Positions 15,936 through 25,262 of a stretch of 64,000 bases of DNA are shown piece by piece (the stretch's first letter is position 1; each line of letters opens with the position of its first letter). The notes under the pieces were generated by a model. The model worked only from the letters and a program-made list of their open reading frames with translations. It did not search any database and was not told the DNA's origin. The position numbers were made by a program, and so were the translations under genes. The stretch is from Desulfobacula toluolica Tol2 (lineage in GTDB: Bacteria > Desulfobacterota > Desulfobacteria > Desulfobacterales > Desulfobacteraceae), in assembly GCF_000307105.1 (NCBI RefSeq), contig NC_018645.1:3061501-3125500 (forward strand), read 5' to 3'.

Positions 15936-16807
15936 GACAACACCCCCTGCATGACTTTGGAAACTTTGTCATTGGAATCAACTTGGGCCTGTGTGGTCAC
16001 ATGCAGATAAATCATGGTGCTTTTAAGGGTTTTATGGCCTAATATTTTTTGCACATGGCGTATGGGGATATTAGCTTCCAGCAAATGCGTCGCATAGGCA
16101 TGGCGGAAGACATGAGGGTGAACATGTTTTTTAAACTTCAGGCGTTTCAAAGTAGATCGCAAAACGCCTTGAACCCCACTGTCACTGACATGATTTTTGG
16201 CATATTGAGCGTCCTTACCGCCATTGCGGCCCAAAGCAGGGAATATCCATTTTGAATTGCGATGGGTTTTATAGTATTTGCGCAACGTCAACAGGGTTAT
16301 TTTGGGTAAAGGCACCGTCCTGTCCATGGCACCCTTTCCACCGTGAATATGCACAAGTCCCCTGTCGGAAAGAATATCTTTGACCTGAAGTGTTGTTGCC
16401 TCCCTTAAACGCAGTCCCATGGAATATAATGTCAAATAAAATGCATGACTTTGCACAGTGGGAAGGGCATAAATAATCTTTCTGACTTCCTCCAGACTCA
16501 GAATAGTCGGTAAGGTCTGCTCACGCTTCCATTTGATGTCGTTGAAAATGTTCCAGGACCGGACCAGCGTTTTGGTAAAAAAATGCTGAATACCAGAGTA
16601 ACTGATCCGCAGAGTAGCAGCGCTCCAGCCGAATTCATTCTGGCAGCAAAGCCAGTATTGACGGAGCTGTTCTTCAGTGATATCTTCTAATGGTTTATTG
16701 TAAAAGCGCTGTAGTCTTAAAACCGAACTGGTATAGGATTGAATGCTCCTTTTTGCATAACCGGCAAGTTGGAGATCTTCTTTAAAACGTTTGATTAAAT
16801 TGCTCAT
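15932..16807 (-). CDS. Tyrosine recombinase of the IS91-like element
   Basis: The 291-aa protein has a SAM-like N-terminal DNA-binding domain (residues 1-95) and a catalytic domain with Arg in MGLRLREATTL, HVFRHAYATHLL, LGHKTLKSTMIYLH (His and Tyr nucleophile). These are the XerC/phage-integrase family residues. Such genes regularly precede IS91-family transposases. I considered an integron integrase because of the attC-like sites, but I do not see the extra IntI-specific insertion near the second conserved patch, and the operon with the Y2 transposase argues for an IS-linked role. Whether it can act on the attC-like sites is open. Confidence 0.85.
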   Translation of the reverse strand: MSNLIKRFKEDLQLAGYAKRSIQSYTSSVLRLQRFYNKPLEDITEEQLRQYWLCCQNEFGWSAATLRISYSGIQHFFTKTLVRSWNIFNDIKWKREQTLPTILSLEEVRKIIYALPTVQSHAFYLTLYSMGLRLREATTLQVKDILSDRGLVHIHGGKGAMDRTVPLPKITLLTLRKYYKTHRNSKWIFPALGRNGGKDAQYAKNHVSDSGVQGVLRSTLKRLKFKKHVHPHVFRHAYATHLLEANIPIRHVQKILGHKTLKSTMIYLHVTTQAQVDSNDKVSKVMQGVLS

Positions 16808-16931
16808 GGTATCTTCCTTTTTTCTTTAACCTTGTCGGGTGAAGATACCGACCTGCAAGCCGGTAACAAGATACCATGAGCAATGGAATTGAACAATGAT
16901 GATACGGCTTAATCTGCCGCGCAGCGGCTTA

Positions 16932-16989
16932 CTTGAACAATTAAATTCAGGGGACGCAAAAAGCCGCGCCCCTGATTTCAGCGTTCCAG
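16932..16989 (+). other. attC-like site right of the IS91-like unit
   Basis: CTTGAAC (16932-16938) and GTTCCAG (16983-16989) enclose AAATTCAGGGG and CCCCTGATTT arms with an extra A in the left arm. Confidence 0.6.
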
Positions 16990-17138
16990 GCGGCTGCGCC
17001 GCCTGGAACGCGGTGCTGACTTCGTCCAGCCCCTGGCCCCGGCGCCTTGCGCCGGAACCAGGGGCTGGACCGGTCACCGCACACCGCACAATCAAACTGC
17101 GTTTGCTTGATCGGCGCACGGTGCCGGTCAGCACCGCG
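16984..17138 (+). repeat. 155-bp ORF-less integron-type cassette, copy C
   Basis: It is near-identical to copies A and B. Start and attC left core are complementary over GTTCCAGGCGG / CCGCCTGGAAC. The following right core is GTTGGGC (17138-17144), which fits the classical GTTRRRY consensus. Confidence 0.75.
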
Positions 17139-17153
17139 TTGGGCAACAGAAGA

Positions 17154-17696
17154 ATGATTGGGTTGATACGAAATACTGTGCGGGTTGTTGACCATAACTC
17201 AGGCTGGGCTGATCTTGCCGCTCAGGCTTGTCGACGGGTGCTGGAGGTCGGTGCCGACCTCATTGCCGATGTGCAGCACGTTGGCAGTACGGCCGTGCCT
17301 GGCCTGCCTGCAAAGCCCATTCTGGATATCGCCGCCGCGGTGGCTGCCCTTGATGTGATGCCTGAGCTGATCGAGAGACTTACGGCACTCGGCTACATCT
17401 ACCGTGGTGACGGACAAAACGCAGGTGGCCACCTCTTCGTTTGGGAGAGTGAGCCGGATGTCCGGACCATCCATCTGCACGTGGTCACGCTCGCCGACGT
17501 TCAGTGGAGCCATTACCTGTGTTTCCGAGACCTCCTGCGGCAGGATGCCGGGGTACGGAAACGGTATGCGGCATTAAAGCAGGAACTTCGGCATCGATTT
17601 TCGGACGACCGGAAATTGTACACAGAGTCCAAGCATGATTTCGTTCGAGGAGTCCTGAACGCGCAGGCCCAACATATCTTCAAAAACAGCCCTTAG
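17154..17696 (+). CDS. GrpB-family protein (nucleotidyltransferase-like), cassette gene
   Basis: The ATG at 17154 lies 10 bases after the core GTTGGGC, the usual position for a cassette gene. The 180-aa product shows the GrpB/UPF0157 signature VQHVGSTAVPGLPAKPILDI at residues about 36-55, followed by a core ending in KHDFVRGVL. GrpB proteins have a nucleotidyltransferase-like fold and no settled function; some are fused to dephospho-CoA kinase. They are repeatedly found in integron cassettes. The GC-rich codon use differs clearly from the AT-rich cassettes nearby, which implies a separate origin. The stop lies inside a 40-bp palindrome. Confidence 0.88.
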   Translation: MIGLIRNTVRVVDHNSGWADLAAQACRRVLEVGADLIADVQHVGSTAVPGLPAKPILDIAAAVAALDVMPELIERLTALGYIYRGDGQNAGGHLFVWESEPDVRTIHLHVVTLADVQWSHYLCFRDLLRQDAGVRKRYAALKQELRHRFSDDRKLYTESKHDFVRGVLNAQAQHIFKNSP

Positions 17697-17731
17697 CGGC
17701 CCTATTGGGGCCCCAAAATGGAGCTTCTAAG
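17692..17731. repeat. 40-bp palindrome CTTAG...CTAAG, copy 2
   Basis: It overlaps the grpB stop codon and matches the palindrome at 2726-2765 in its ends (CTTAGCGGCCC...GCTTCTAAG). It may be a terminator hairpin without a T-run or a mobile repeat. Confidence 0.5.
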
Positions 17732-17838
17732 TGAACTCTTGGGTTTCAACCATCAAAATGCACCAGATTCCACCGATGATTTTGGATGTAAGATAGAGTG
17801 ACTATAAAAGGGAACCATAAACTGAGTCTTTTCCAATT

Positions 17839-19197
17839 ATGAGAGTATGTGATTTTTTCCCATTATTTAGTTTATATCTATTGCTGCCGCTTATACCAAT
17901 ATTCTTATTTTTACAGGCATTAGATCACAATCTGACACCATTCATTCTTATCTCAAGAATTGCCGGCATATATGCATTTGTCTGGTATGCGCTGCAATTT
18001 GTTGTAACCGCTCGGAATCGGCTGATGGAATGGTTTGTTCCCCAAGACAGGCGAATGATTCTACATATGTTGTCAGCTGTGGGGCTTTTAATGATCGTCG
18101 TTGTCCACACGAGCTTTGGAAATGATAAATATGCCAGTGAAATACAGGCTGCAGCAGGCGGTACTGCCGAAACTGTATTTTTGTGGGCAACCATATTCAG
18201 CGGTCTGTTTTTCAGTAATTATTTTATCCGTTTTATACCGGTCCTCATACCGTACAGAGATAAAATTTCAGCAGTTATTAAACTCACCCACGAGCGTTGC
18301 CTGTTATTTCATTACGCCATGCCGGCTGGTATGGTCATATTGGTCTTTCATATCCTCTTGATTCCCGGGCAGGGGTTGACCCGATTTAAAACTTGCATGG
18401 TGACAATTGCCTGCAGTGCATTGTCATTTTTCCTGTACCATAAAATGATTTTACCCAGAATAATGCAAAAACATCCCTGGACTGTGGCCAAAGTAATACA
18501 GGAATCAAATTCTGTTGTGTCATTGCATTTTGACCCACCTAACGGTAGAAAATTTAATCACCATGCCGGACAGTTTTGTTATCTCCGCCTTTTGAATAGC
18601 GAGCTGTCTGACCAATCCCATCCATTTACCATTTCATCCAGGCCTGAGGACGAACGGATCTGCGTAACCGTCAAGCAGTTAGGAGATTTTACAACCAGGT
18701 TAAATAAAGTCACTGCCAAAGATCTTGTCTGCATTGATGGTGCATATGGAAAATTTACATATACCCGGGTGCCTTCCCATCACTGCCTTGTCTTTATTGC
18801 GGGTGGCATCGGCATCACCCCCATGCTCTCTATGCTGAAGAATCTTTCGATTAAAGATCCCAAACGCAAAGTAATACTGATATGGGGTGCCAGACGTGAA
18901 ACAGATCTGATTCGTCTTAACGAAATCCGAAAATTATCTCATCAGATGGATAATTTTATTTTTGAACCGGTTCTCTCACGTGCACCGCAGTGGAAGGGAG
19001 CAAAAGGTCATATCGACAAAACAATTCTGTTAAACGTACTGAATGACCATAGGTGTAATATGGAACTTCCCAATCCTTTTTCTGAATATGATTTTTTTAT
19101 TTGCGGCCCTCCACAAATGGCAAATGCTGTATTACAAATATTAAAAGAGAATAAAATCTCTAATCATCGGCTTCATATTGAACGGTTTGCATTCTGA
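17839..19197 (+). CDS. Ferric-reductase-like transmembrane protein with FAD/NAD(P) domain
   Basis: The first 210 residues hold about six hydrophobic segments of a ferric-reductase-like domain, with histidines (LHMLSAVG, VVVHTSFG, LLFHYAMP, ILVFHILL) that could ligate two hemes. Residues about 215-452 form a ferredoxin-reductase module: HPFTISSRPED binds FAD, GGIGITPMLSMLK binds the nicotinamide cofactor and FFICGPPQMANAV is the C-terminal signature. It would move electrons from NAD(P)H through FAD and heme across the inner membrane to an iron or oxidant acceptor. At 452 aa the length suits the family. It stands alone before the HMG-CoA lyase gene, 125 bp away, and looks like core chromosome rather than cassette. 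Confidence 0.82.
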   Translation: MRVCDFFPLFSLYLLLPLIPIFLFLQALDHNLTPFILISRIAGIYAFVWYALQFVVTARNRLMEWFVPQDRRMILHMLSAVGLLMIVVVHTSFGNDKYASEIQAAAGGTAETVFLWATIFSGLFFSNYFIRFIPVLIPYRDKISAVIKLTHERCLLFHYAMPAGMVILVFHILLIPGQGLTRFKTCMVTIACSALSFFLYHKMILPRIMQKHPWTVAKVIQESNSVVSLHFDPPNGRKFNHHAGQFCYLRLLNSELSDQSHPFTISSRPEDERICVTVKQLGDFTTRLNKVTAKDLVCIDGAYGKFTYTRVPSHHCLVFIAGGIGITPMLSMLKNLSIKDPKRKVILIWGARRETDLIRLNEIRKLSHQMDNFIFEPVLSRAPQWKGAKGHIDKTILLNVLNDHRCNMELPNPFSEYDFFICGPPQMANAVLQILKENKISNHRLHIERFAF

Positions 19198-19322
19198 TAA
19201 TGGAATTCAAACCATAATAATTCAGGTTGTTAAACCTGGCGGACATGGTTTCAATAAAAAAGTTTTAATATATATCAGTGCGGATTATTGCGTAATAAAC
19301 GAACCGTAAAGGTAGTTATCCA

Positions 19323-20255
19323 ATGATAAAAATTGTTGAGGTTGGCCCCAGGGATGGCCTGCAGAATGAAAATGCAACGATACCCACAGAGACCAAGATC
19401 GCCTTTGTGGATGCTTTGTCTGAATCAGGTGTGAGCGAAATTGAAGTCAGTGCATTTGTCTCCCCGAACATGGTGCCCCAGCTTAAGGATGCAGCAACCG
19501 TATTCCAAAACATAAGACGAAAAAAAGGTGTTGTTTATTCAGCCCTTGTGCCCAATGAAAAAGGAATGGAGAACTCTGTAGCAGCAGGCGTGGATAAAAT
19601 ATCAGTTTTCACAGCGGCCAGTGAAACGTTCAACATGAAAAATATTAATGCAACTGTGGCCGATTCCCTTAGGCGTTTTAAGCCTGTGCTTAAGCAGGCA
19701 AAGACGCTCCGTATGCCTGTACGGGGCTATATATCAACTGCTTTTTGGTGTGCGTTTGAGGGTAAAATTGCCCCCGCTACTGTTGTCGAGCTGGCAAAAC
19801 AGATGATCGAAATGGGAATAGACGAATTGTCTATTTCAGATACCATCGGCAAAGCAACCCCGGACGAAGTGGGATCACTTATGGATGCGATTTTGCCCTG
19901 TGTACCGGTGGAACGCCTTGCTGTTCATTTCCACGACACCTATGGAAGAGGGATTGCCAATGTTCTTAAATCGGTCTCCTACGGCATACAGGTAGTCGAT
20001 GCAAGTGTGGGGGGACTTGGCGGGTGCCCCTTTGCACCCGGTGCTACTGGCAATGTGGCAACTGAAGCTGTTGTGAAAGCCTTGACCGGTGCAGGTGAAG
20101 AAGTAACCGTAAACATTGAAAAACTTATTCACGCCTATGGAATCATAGCGTCTTATCTGCCAACAAAACAGCATCGTCGACCGGCGCCTGATTCTCTGGC
20201 ATGCGCCACCTGTCCATTTTTTGATGGTAACAAGTGTTGTGGTAAATACGGTTGA
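19323..20255 (+). CDS. mvaB: Hydroxymethylglutaryl-CoA lyase
   Basis: The protein opens with KIVEVGPRDGLQNE, the DRE-TIM metallolyase start, and carries the HMG-CoA lyase signature VGGLGGCPFAPGATGNVATE near residues 232-251, including the catalytic Cys. It splits HMG-CoA into acetyl-CoA and acetoacetate in leucine degradation. The metal-binding HFHDTYGRGIANV is present. The segment GYISTAFWCAFEGKI differs from the usual STVLGCPYEG, so substrate preference could be shifted. The C-terminal CATCPFF...CCGKYG is an unusual Cys-rich tail. The length (310 aa) is normal. No other leucine-degradation gene is in the window. Confidence 0.9.
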   Translation: MIKIVEVGPRDGLQNENATIPTETKIAFVDALSESGVSEIEVSAFVSPNMVPQLKDAATVFQNIRRKKGVVYSALVPNEKGMENSVAAGVDKISVFTAASETFNMKNINATVADSLRRFKPVLKQAKTLRMPVRGYISTAFWCAFEGKIAPATVVELAKQMIEMGIDELSISDTIGKATPDEVGSLMDAILPCVPVERLAVHFHDTYGRGIANVLKSVSYGIQVVDASVGGLGGCPFAPGATGNVATEAVVKALTGAGEEVTVNIEKLIHAYGIIASYLPTKQHRRPAPDSLACATCPFFDGNKCCGKYG

Positions 20256-20272
20256 CGCCGGAAACTGAAAGA

Positions 20273-20294
20273 AATCAAGGATCAACCCTTGATT
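20273..20294 (+). terminator. Possible weak terminator hairpin after HMG-CoA lyase
   Basis: AATCAAGG and CCTTGATT form an 8-bp stem with a 6-base loop, 18 bp after the stop. No T-run follows, so termination would be weak. Confidence 0.35.
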
Positions 20295-20309
20295 ATTCCC
20301 CTTAATAAT

Positions 20310-20359
20310 TTTAAACAAAGAAAATGCTGGCGGATGAACCGCAGATTTTCATGTTCGGT
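20310..20359 (+). other. attC-like recombination site (short type)
   Basis: TTTAAAC-type left core (AAC at 20314-20316), arms AAAATGCTGGCGG and CCGCAGATTTT with two unpaired G, and right core GTTCGGT (20353-20359). Confidence 0.6.
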
Positions 20360-20371
20360 ATGAGGTGATTT

Positions 20372-20956
20372 ATGTCATATTTAAAAAAGTGCATAGGTTT
20401 TATTATTGTTTCAGTACCTCTTATTGCCTCCTTTATTGCTATATATGCATTTGTTATGGTTCCTCGAGTTCCTTACTTAGTGTATTTAGAGGATCTCACA
20501 TGTAAAGATGCAAACGATCCTAAAGGCGATGATGAGTTAACCATTTCTACTTTGGGTTTTCATGCCGATGGCTCTACAGGTGAAAGGAGATTAAATCTTC
20601 CATCAAAACCCTGTGGCGCTATTACAAGCCCACCGAATTGGCACATTTGGTCAGACAAACTAAATCTATTCAGCTCAAGCTCATTCATTTTTCTTGTTTT
20701 TGAAAATGATGGTGAATCTGATGGTGAAGAAATTGCAAAAATAAGGGTTGCAGCAAAAATAAATTTATTTGGGAAATTGTCCGTCACGGCGAAAGGGCTT
20801 CCTATTCATCATGATAAGACTCATCACAAGCGTGCGAAAATTGGCGAAACTGAAATCAATATTACGGAAGATGGTTTAAAATTCACCTCCAAAGGCAAAT
20901 GGAGTGATGGATCACATTATTACCACGGCAGCATAAAATGGCAATCTGAATTATAA
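20372..20956 (+). CDS. Hypothetical membrane-anchored protein, cassette gene
   Basis: I do not recognise a family. The 194-aa protein starts with a hydrophobic segment (CIGFIIVSVPLIASFIAIYA, residues 7-26) that would anchor it in the inner membrane, with the rest outside. The remainder is beta-rich with a Cys pair (LTCKDAND, KPCGAITS) that may form a disulfide. TGAGGTG lies a few bases before the ATG. The gene fills a cassette: GTTCGGTAT (20353-20361) and ATACCGAAC (20957-20965) are exact reverse complements over 9 bases. This boundary pair is one of the best cassette proofs in the window. Confidence 0.7.
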   Translation: MSYLKKCIGFIIVSVPLIASFIAIYAFVMVPRVPYLVYLEDLTCKDANDPKGDDELTISTLGFHADGSTGERRLNLPSKPCGAITSPPNWHIWSDKLNLFSSSSFIFLVFENDGESDGEEIAKIRVAAKINLFGKLSVTAKGLPIHHDKTHHKRAKIGETEINITEDGLKFTSKGKWSDGSHYYHGSIKWQSEL

Positions 20957-20958
20957 AT

Positions 20959-21025
20959 ACCGAACAAATAAAGGATTAGTAACCGTGCCGAGGCACGAGG
21001 CTCGGTACTAATCCTATGGTTCAAG
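20959..21025 (+). other. attC-like site, identical to that at 14534
   Basis: ACCGAAC (20959-20965) and GTTCAAG (21019-21025) enclose the same GGATTAGT...ACTAATCC arms as the Phd/RelE cassette. It is followed by a partial copy of the IS91-like unit. Confidence 0.6.
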
Positions 21026-21538
21026 AAGCCGCGGATCAATAGGGGGAAAGGTTAACGATTTGCTGGATGTGTTTATGACAAGATGTGATTAAAATATCAA
21101 AAGATGGCCTTTATCCTGATGTAAAAATCAAAATTCAGGTCGTTTTCAGCCCTTAAAACCCAGGTCAAAAATTAAAATACCGTCAATTTGGCGTACGGAT
21201 ACTGAAGCATGTCGATAGTCATTTATCAGGCTGTTTTTAAAGTCGAGCAACACCGGGTAGTCAGTTTTGTGAAGTTATCCGGGCCTGCCTCTTGGTTCCG
21301 GCTTTGCAAAGAAAATAAATTTCAAATCATGCCCGCAATGGCTGCATTTAATACCCGGTATTTCAAGTTCCGGGATTTTAATAAAAAGAGCAATAATGTC
21401 ATGGATGAATGAGATGAGTTCACGGATTTTTTCTATGGACAATGCGCTGTTGGGATTGAGAAATCCATAATGTCTAATTTTCATAAACCCTTTGGGAAGA
21501 ACATGCTGCAAGAATCGTCGGATAAACTCCATGGCATC
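21026..21538 (-). mobile_element. IS91-like element, partial second copy
   Basis: The sequence matches 14601 to about 15113 almost base for base and holds the last 85 codons of the transposase (21275-21529). It stops at the left end of IS3 copy 2, and nothing of the rest is found beyond it. Loss of the remainder fits an IS3-mediated deletion. Confidence 0.85.
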
Positions 21539-23107
21539 CCCCCTGTGTCAGGATAGATGTCGCCTCAATTAAAAATTAAATTTGGGGCATTGAAAAGACT
21601 GGACAGCCGAAGAACGTATTTCAGCAATAATTAAAACAGGTTCCATGACTGCTGACGAACGCACTGCCTGGTGCCGCAAAAATGGTATTTTTATCCATAA
21701 TCTGGACCAGTGGAAAAAAGATGCCATATCAGCAATAATTCCGAAGGCGAATAAAGAACAAATTGAAGAACACAAAAATCTTAAAAAAGAAATCGCTGCT
21801 CTAAAAAAAGACCTGTCCCGTAAAGATAAAGCGCTGGCAGAAACAGCAGCCTTGCTGGTTCTTAAAAAAAAAGCCCAGGAAATCTGGGGGGGAGTCAGAG
21901 GACGATTGATCAGTCAAGAAGACAAAAAAACTGTGCTGAAATTGATTTCAGAGGCCTGTAAATCCGGGGCACGAAAAAGCAAGGCAGCCCAATTATTGGG
22001 ACTGACCATTCGAACCCTTCAGCGGTGGAACAAAAATGGCCTATTGGACAGCCGAAAAGGCTCCCGAGCCGCCCCTGGCAATAAATTGCCTGATGATGAA
22101 AAGACCCGGATAGCCAATGTATTAGAGTCGCCTGAATTTGCTGAGTCCAATCCAAATCAGATCGTACCAAGACTTGCTGACCAGGGAATTTATCTGGGTT
22201 CTGAATCAACCATGTACAGAATTCTTAGGGACTTAAAAATGAATAAACACCGTCAATCCAGTCTTCCCGCAAAAAGGCACAGTCCTGATCCATTGATTTC
22301 AAATGCCCCGAACCAGTCGTGGAGCTGGGACATAACGTATTTGCCGTCAACAGTAAGGGGCAGGTTCTTTTACCTATATATGGTGATGGATTTATACAGC
22401 CGAAAAGCCGTGGCATGTCAAGTTTATGAATATGAATCCGGTGATTTGGCAGCTGAACTTATAACGGATGCCTGCAATCAAGAAAAAATTTCAGAAGAAC
22501 AAGTCACCTTGCATTCTGATAATGGATCTCCCATGAAATCTGCCACCATGCTGGTAAAGCTTCAGGATTTGGGAGTTATTCCCTCATTCAGCAGACCCAG
22601 TATCAGCAATGATAATCCATACTCAGAGTCATTGTTCAGGACATTAAAATATCGACCGGAATATCCGGACAAACCATTTGAAAATCTATTTGATGCCAGA
22701 GAATGGGCAAATCGTTTTATTCATTGGTATAATAAGGAGCATCTGCATAGCGGCATTAATTATGTCACTCCGGAAGATCGACACAACGGCAGGGATATAC
22801 AAATCCTTAAAAATCGTCATCATGTGTATCAGAAGGCTAAAACGAAACATCCTGAAAGATGGTCAAAAAAAACAAGGAACTGGAAACCCGTTACAGAGGT
22901 TGTTTTAAAAAGATTTAAGAAGGTAAAACAATCCACTGATACGGCAAAGAGGGCTGCATAGATGTCAGAAATGGGTATAGCATTAGCAAAAATCCCTCAT
23001 GGGCGAGAATGGATCCTCAAATTATCCGTCGGAGGTCATGAGGGGATTTTGCGGGAATATTAACAAAGTGTTTTAGAAAAAGGCGACATCTTGCTTGACA
23101 TCCACCG
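21539..23107 (+). mobile_element. IS3-family insertion sequence, copy 2, internally deleted
   Basis: It has the same ends as copy 1 but is 1569 bp because about 183 bp around the OrfA start are missing. The flanking bases (GCAT left, CAGT right) are not duplicated, unlike copies 1 and 3. Confidence 0.88.
21645..22961 (+). CDS. Fused OrfA-OrfB of IS3 copy 2, truncated at the N-terminus
   Basis: The first third of OrfA with its helix-turn-helix is deleted, and an in-frame stop lies just upstream, so translation could only start near 21645. A seventh G in the run at about 21886-21892 (six in copies 1 and 3) puts OrfA and OrfB into one frame, giving a 438-aa continuous product. The DDE residues are intact (WSWDITYLP, LHSDNGSP, NPYSESLF). 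The fusion mimics the OrfAB product normally made by frameshifting, but without the N-terminal end-binding domain it is probably inactive. There are scattered substitutions against copy 1. Confidence 0.8.
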   Translation: MTADERTAWCRKNGIFIHNLDQWKKDAISAIIPKANKEQIEEHKNLKKEIAALKKDLSRKDKALAETAALLVLKKKAQEIWGGVRGRLISQEDKKTVLKLISEACKSGARKSKAAQLLGLTIRTLQRWNKNGLLDSRKGSRAAPGNKLPDDEKTRIANVLESPEFAESNPNQIVPRLADQGIYLGSESTMYRILRDLKMNKHRQSSLPAKRHSPDPLISNAPNQSWSWDITYLPSTVRGRFFYLYMVMDLYSRKAVACQVYEYESGDLAAELITDACNQEKISEEQVTLHSDNGSPMKSATMLVKLQDLGVIPSFSRPSISNDNPYSESLFRTLKYRPEYPDKPFENLFDAREWANRFIHWYNKEHLHSGINYVTPEDRHNGRDIQILKNRHHVYQKAKTKHPERWSKKTRNWKPVTEVVLKRFKKVKQSTDTAKRAA

Positions 23108-23228
23108 CAGTGAAAGACAAATGAAAACTTCATCAGAAAAAAGGGGCAGATTTATTTTTGAAATTTTGCAACAATCAAAATGAAGCGGTAGGTGTGTTAG
23201 CCCCATAGTAATATTAATTTTTTAAACG

Positions 23229-23621
23229 GTGAATAATTTGACGAAAAAGAAAAAAAATTTATTTCAGATGGATTTAATAAAAAATAAGTACCATATTTTT
23301 AATCCAGAAAATGCTAAGAAAAAAGAATATTATCCAAGAGAATTATTACAAATGATTGAGGAGTTACCCAATTTTGAGAAGGAGTTTAATATAGAGGTTG
23401 GGGAAATATATACCGTCCGAGCATTTTTTGCTATCTCGAAGCCAATCAACAATGAAGTTGGGTATCAAAGCGGATTTTTAGATGTAAAATTAATTATGAA
23501 TGAAAGTGAAAATTTTATTGGCGAGGTTATTACAGAACTTCCTCCAATGTTTGTACTAAAAAAAGGATCAAAAATTAAACTTAAAAAGAGAGACCTTTTA
23601 TACAAACCGAATTATAAATAA
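23229..23621 (+). CDS. Hypothetical protein (130 aa)
   Basis: I do not recognise a family. It starts with GTG at 23229; no better in-frame ATG exists. The product is basic at both ends (TKKKKN, KLKKRDLLYKPNYK) and has a central beta-rich part (FNIEVGEIYTVRAFFAI). There is no signal peptide. The gene is AT-rich like the cassette genes, points the same way, and is followed at 23714 by group II intron 2, which sits in the next attC. The upstream cassette boundary was probably removed with the IS3 copy 2 deletion. Confidence 0.5.
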   Translation: MNNLTKKKKNLFQMDLIKNKYHIFNPENAKKKEYYPRELLQMIEELPNFEKEFNIEVGEIYTVRAFFAISKPINNEVGYQSGFLDVKLIMNESENFIGEVITELPPMFVLKKGSKIKLKKRDLLYKPNYK

Positions 23622-23732
23622 ACAAAGCTGGCCTATCCGAGCCGCCCGGGTGACAGGTGATCCCCCCCCCACAAAACTGGAAACAAGGCTTAGTTTTTTT
23701 TAAAGGTCTTAAAATCGGGATAGGACTCCCCA

Positions 23733-24744
23733 TCACTGAGGAGCCCTCCCACACCACCCGGCATACGGATCACGTACCAAGGCGGTTCGGCTGATCAGGC
23801 AGGTCAGTTCCCAGGAAGGAATAAACCCCCGATCAAGGAAATATTTATTCGGCATAGCAATGATCACCCACTTTATCCTGCTCATACGCCACATCTTCTT
23901 TCGGGCATTTCCGCATAAGAAAGCATTTTTACGGGATATCCCGAGTTTAAGCAGGTTGCGGACTCTCGTTCTGGGATTCTTCCACTGTGTCCAGAGAAGG
24001 CATCTCAATCGTCTGAGTATCCACCCGTTCAAGGATCTGAATTTAGCCCGGCCTTGAGTAAGACCGTAATAGTTCCACCATCCTTTCAGGTACAAGTTCA
24101 GATTGTAGATTACCTGTGACAGGCTTTTGCCGCTGCTACGGTGTGTCAACTCCCGGACTCTTTCTTTGAAACGGCTAATCGCTTTCTTGTGAATCCGGAT
24201 TTTGGGCTGACCATCCATTTTGAAAAAGGAGAACCCTAAAAATTTGCTCCGCCAAGCATTTCCAACTGAGCTTTTCTCCTCGTTCACCTTGAGCTTTAAT
24301 TTTAAAGTTATGAACCGTTTAATACTTTCCATAACCCGCTGTGCGGCTTTCTTGCTTTTAAGGTATATGACAAAATCATCTGCATACCTGACAAACCGCA
24401 GCCCTCTTCTCTCCAGCTCCTTATCCAGTTCATCAAGAACGATGTTGGAAAGCAGCGGAGAAAGTGGGCCACCCTGGGGAGTGCCCTCGGTGGAAAACAC
24501 CACCAGGCCGTTGATCATTGTTCCGGCTGTCAGGTATTTACGGATTAACTTTAGAACCCGTTTATCCTTGATCCTGGTAGCCAGTCTGCTCATCAAACGG
24601 TCGTGGTTCACCCTGTCAAAGAACTTTGACAGATCCATGTCAACGGTATATCCATACCCTGAAGCCAGATGATGCCTGGCCCTGAAGATTGCTTTATGCT
24701 GGGACTTTCCAGGCCTGAATCCAAAACTTGAATTAGAAAAGGAA
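23733..24744 (-). pseudogene. Intron 2 reverse transcriptase, C-terminal part (split by IS21)
   Basis: It holds the RT blocks from FGFRPGKSQ onward, including MDLSKFFDRVNHDRLM, EGTPQGGPLSPLLSNI and the catalytic FVRYADDFVIYL, then the maturase domain (KGWWNYYGL). The N-terminal part is at 27832-28196. The frame ends a little later than in intron 1 because the equivalent stop codon has changed. Joining the two parts without IS21 and one copy of its duplication restores an uninterrupted protein matching intron 1 (QEIWDP followed by a FRPG block). Confidence 0.85.
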
Positions 24745-25262
24745 GGGTCCTGATCAACGACAAATATTTTTTTCCTTCAACGACAATTAAAATTCCCGTT
24801 TCTCATTCCTTTATAACCTGCTGATTTTATATTTTTTTTCATTATTGACTTGATATTTTTTGTAACATTGATAATATCCCTCACGCCGGTCTGGAGGATA
24901 GGGCAACTGCTGGGAAGCAACCCGAGCGCCGTGACTGGTGACGAAGACATGGGGGGCAGTATGCTGTCCAATGTATTCTGCCCTTCCCCCCATGTTTTTG
25001 TCCTTCATGCGTTAAATCCCCGCGCCTTAGCGCGGAACAAATACCCCGTAGGGCCGCCGGAGGCATATTGTTTTTCTTCATTTTTCTGCTTGATACTTGA
25101 AACCCGCTTTAATCAATATATCCTCCACGCATACCATCTCCTTTTTAAATAAAAAAACCCGAAAGCCTTGCCATTCAAAGATTATAGATAACCGTACAAC
25201 GCTTTACAAAAAAAATATGTGATTTTCGCATAAAAAAATGGCCGTTTATTATTCATCTGTTT

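Larger units (their letters stand above)
14601..16931 (-). mobile_element. IS91-like element with tyrosine recombinase and Y2 transposase
   Basis: A recombinase gene and an IS91-family transposase overlap by 4 bp on the minus strand. The unit is bounded by GTTCAAG on the left (14594-14600) and CTTGAAC on the right (16932-16938), exact complements and also fitting IS91 target tetramers (GAAC/CAAG). No direct duplication is visible, as expected for rolling-circle elements. Exact ends are uncertain. A partial second copy is at 21026-21538. Confidence 0.8.

Noticed and set aside
15932-16807. Tyrosine recombinase as the missing integron integrase
   Set aside because: It overlaps an IS91-family transposase gene, a known pairing, and I do not see the IntI-specific insertion. 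An integrase role is not supported by sequence alone.
24781-25262. ORFs in the left part of the IS21 element
   Set aside because: The frames overlap on both strands, lack ribosome sites and show no family features. Treated as non-coding end sequence.
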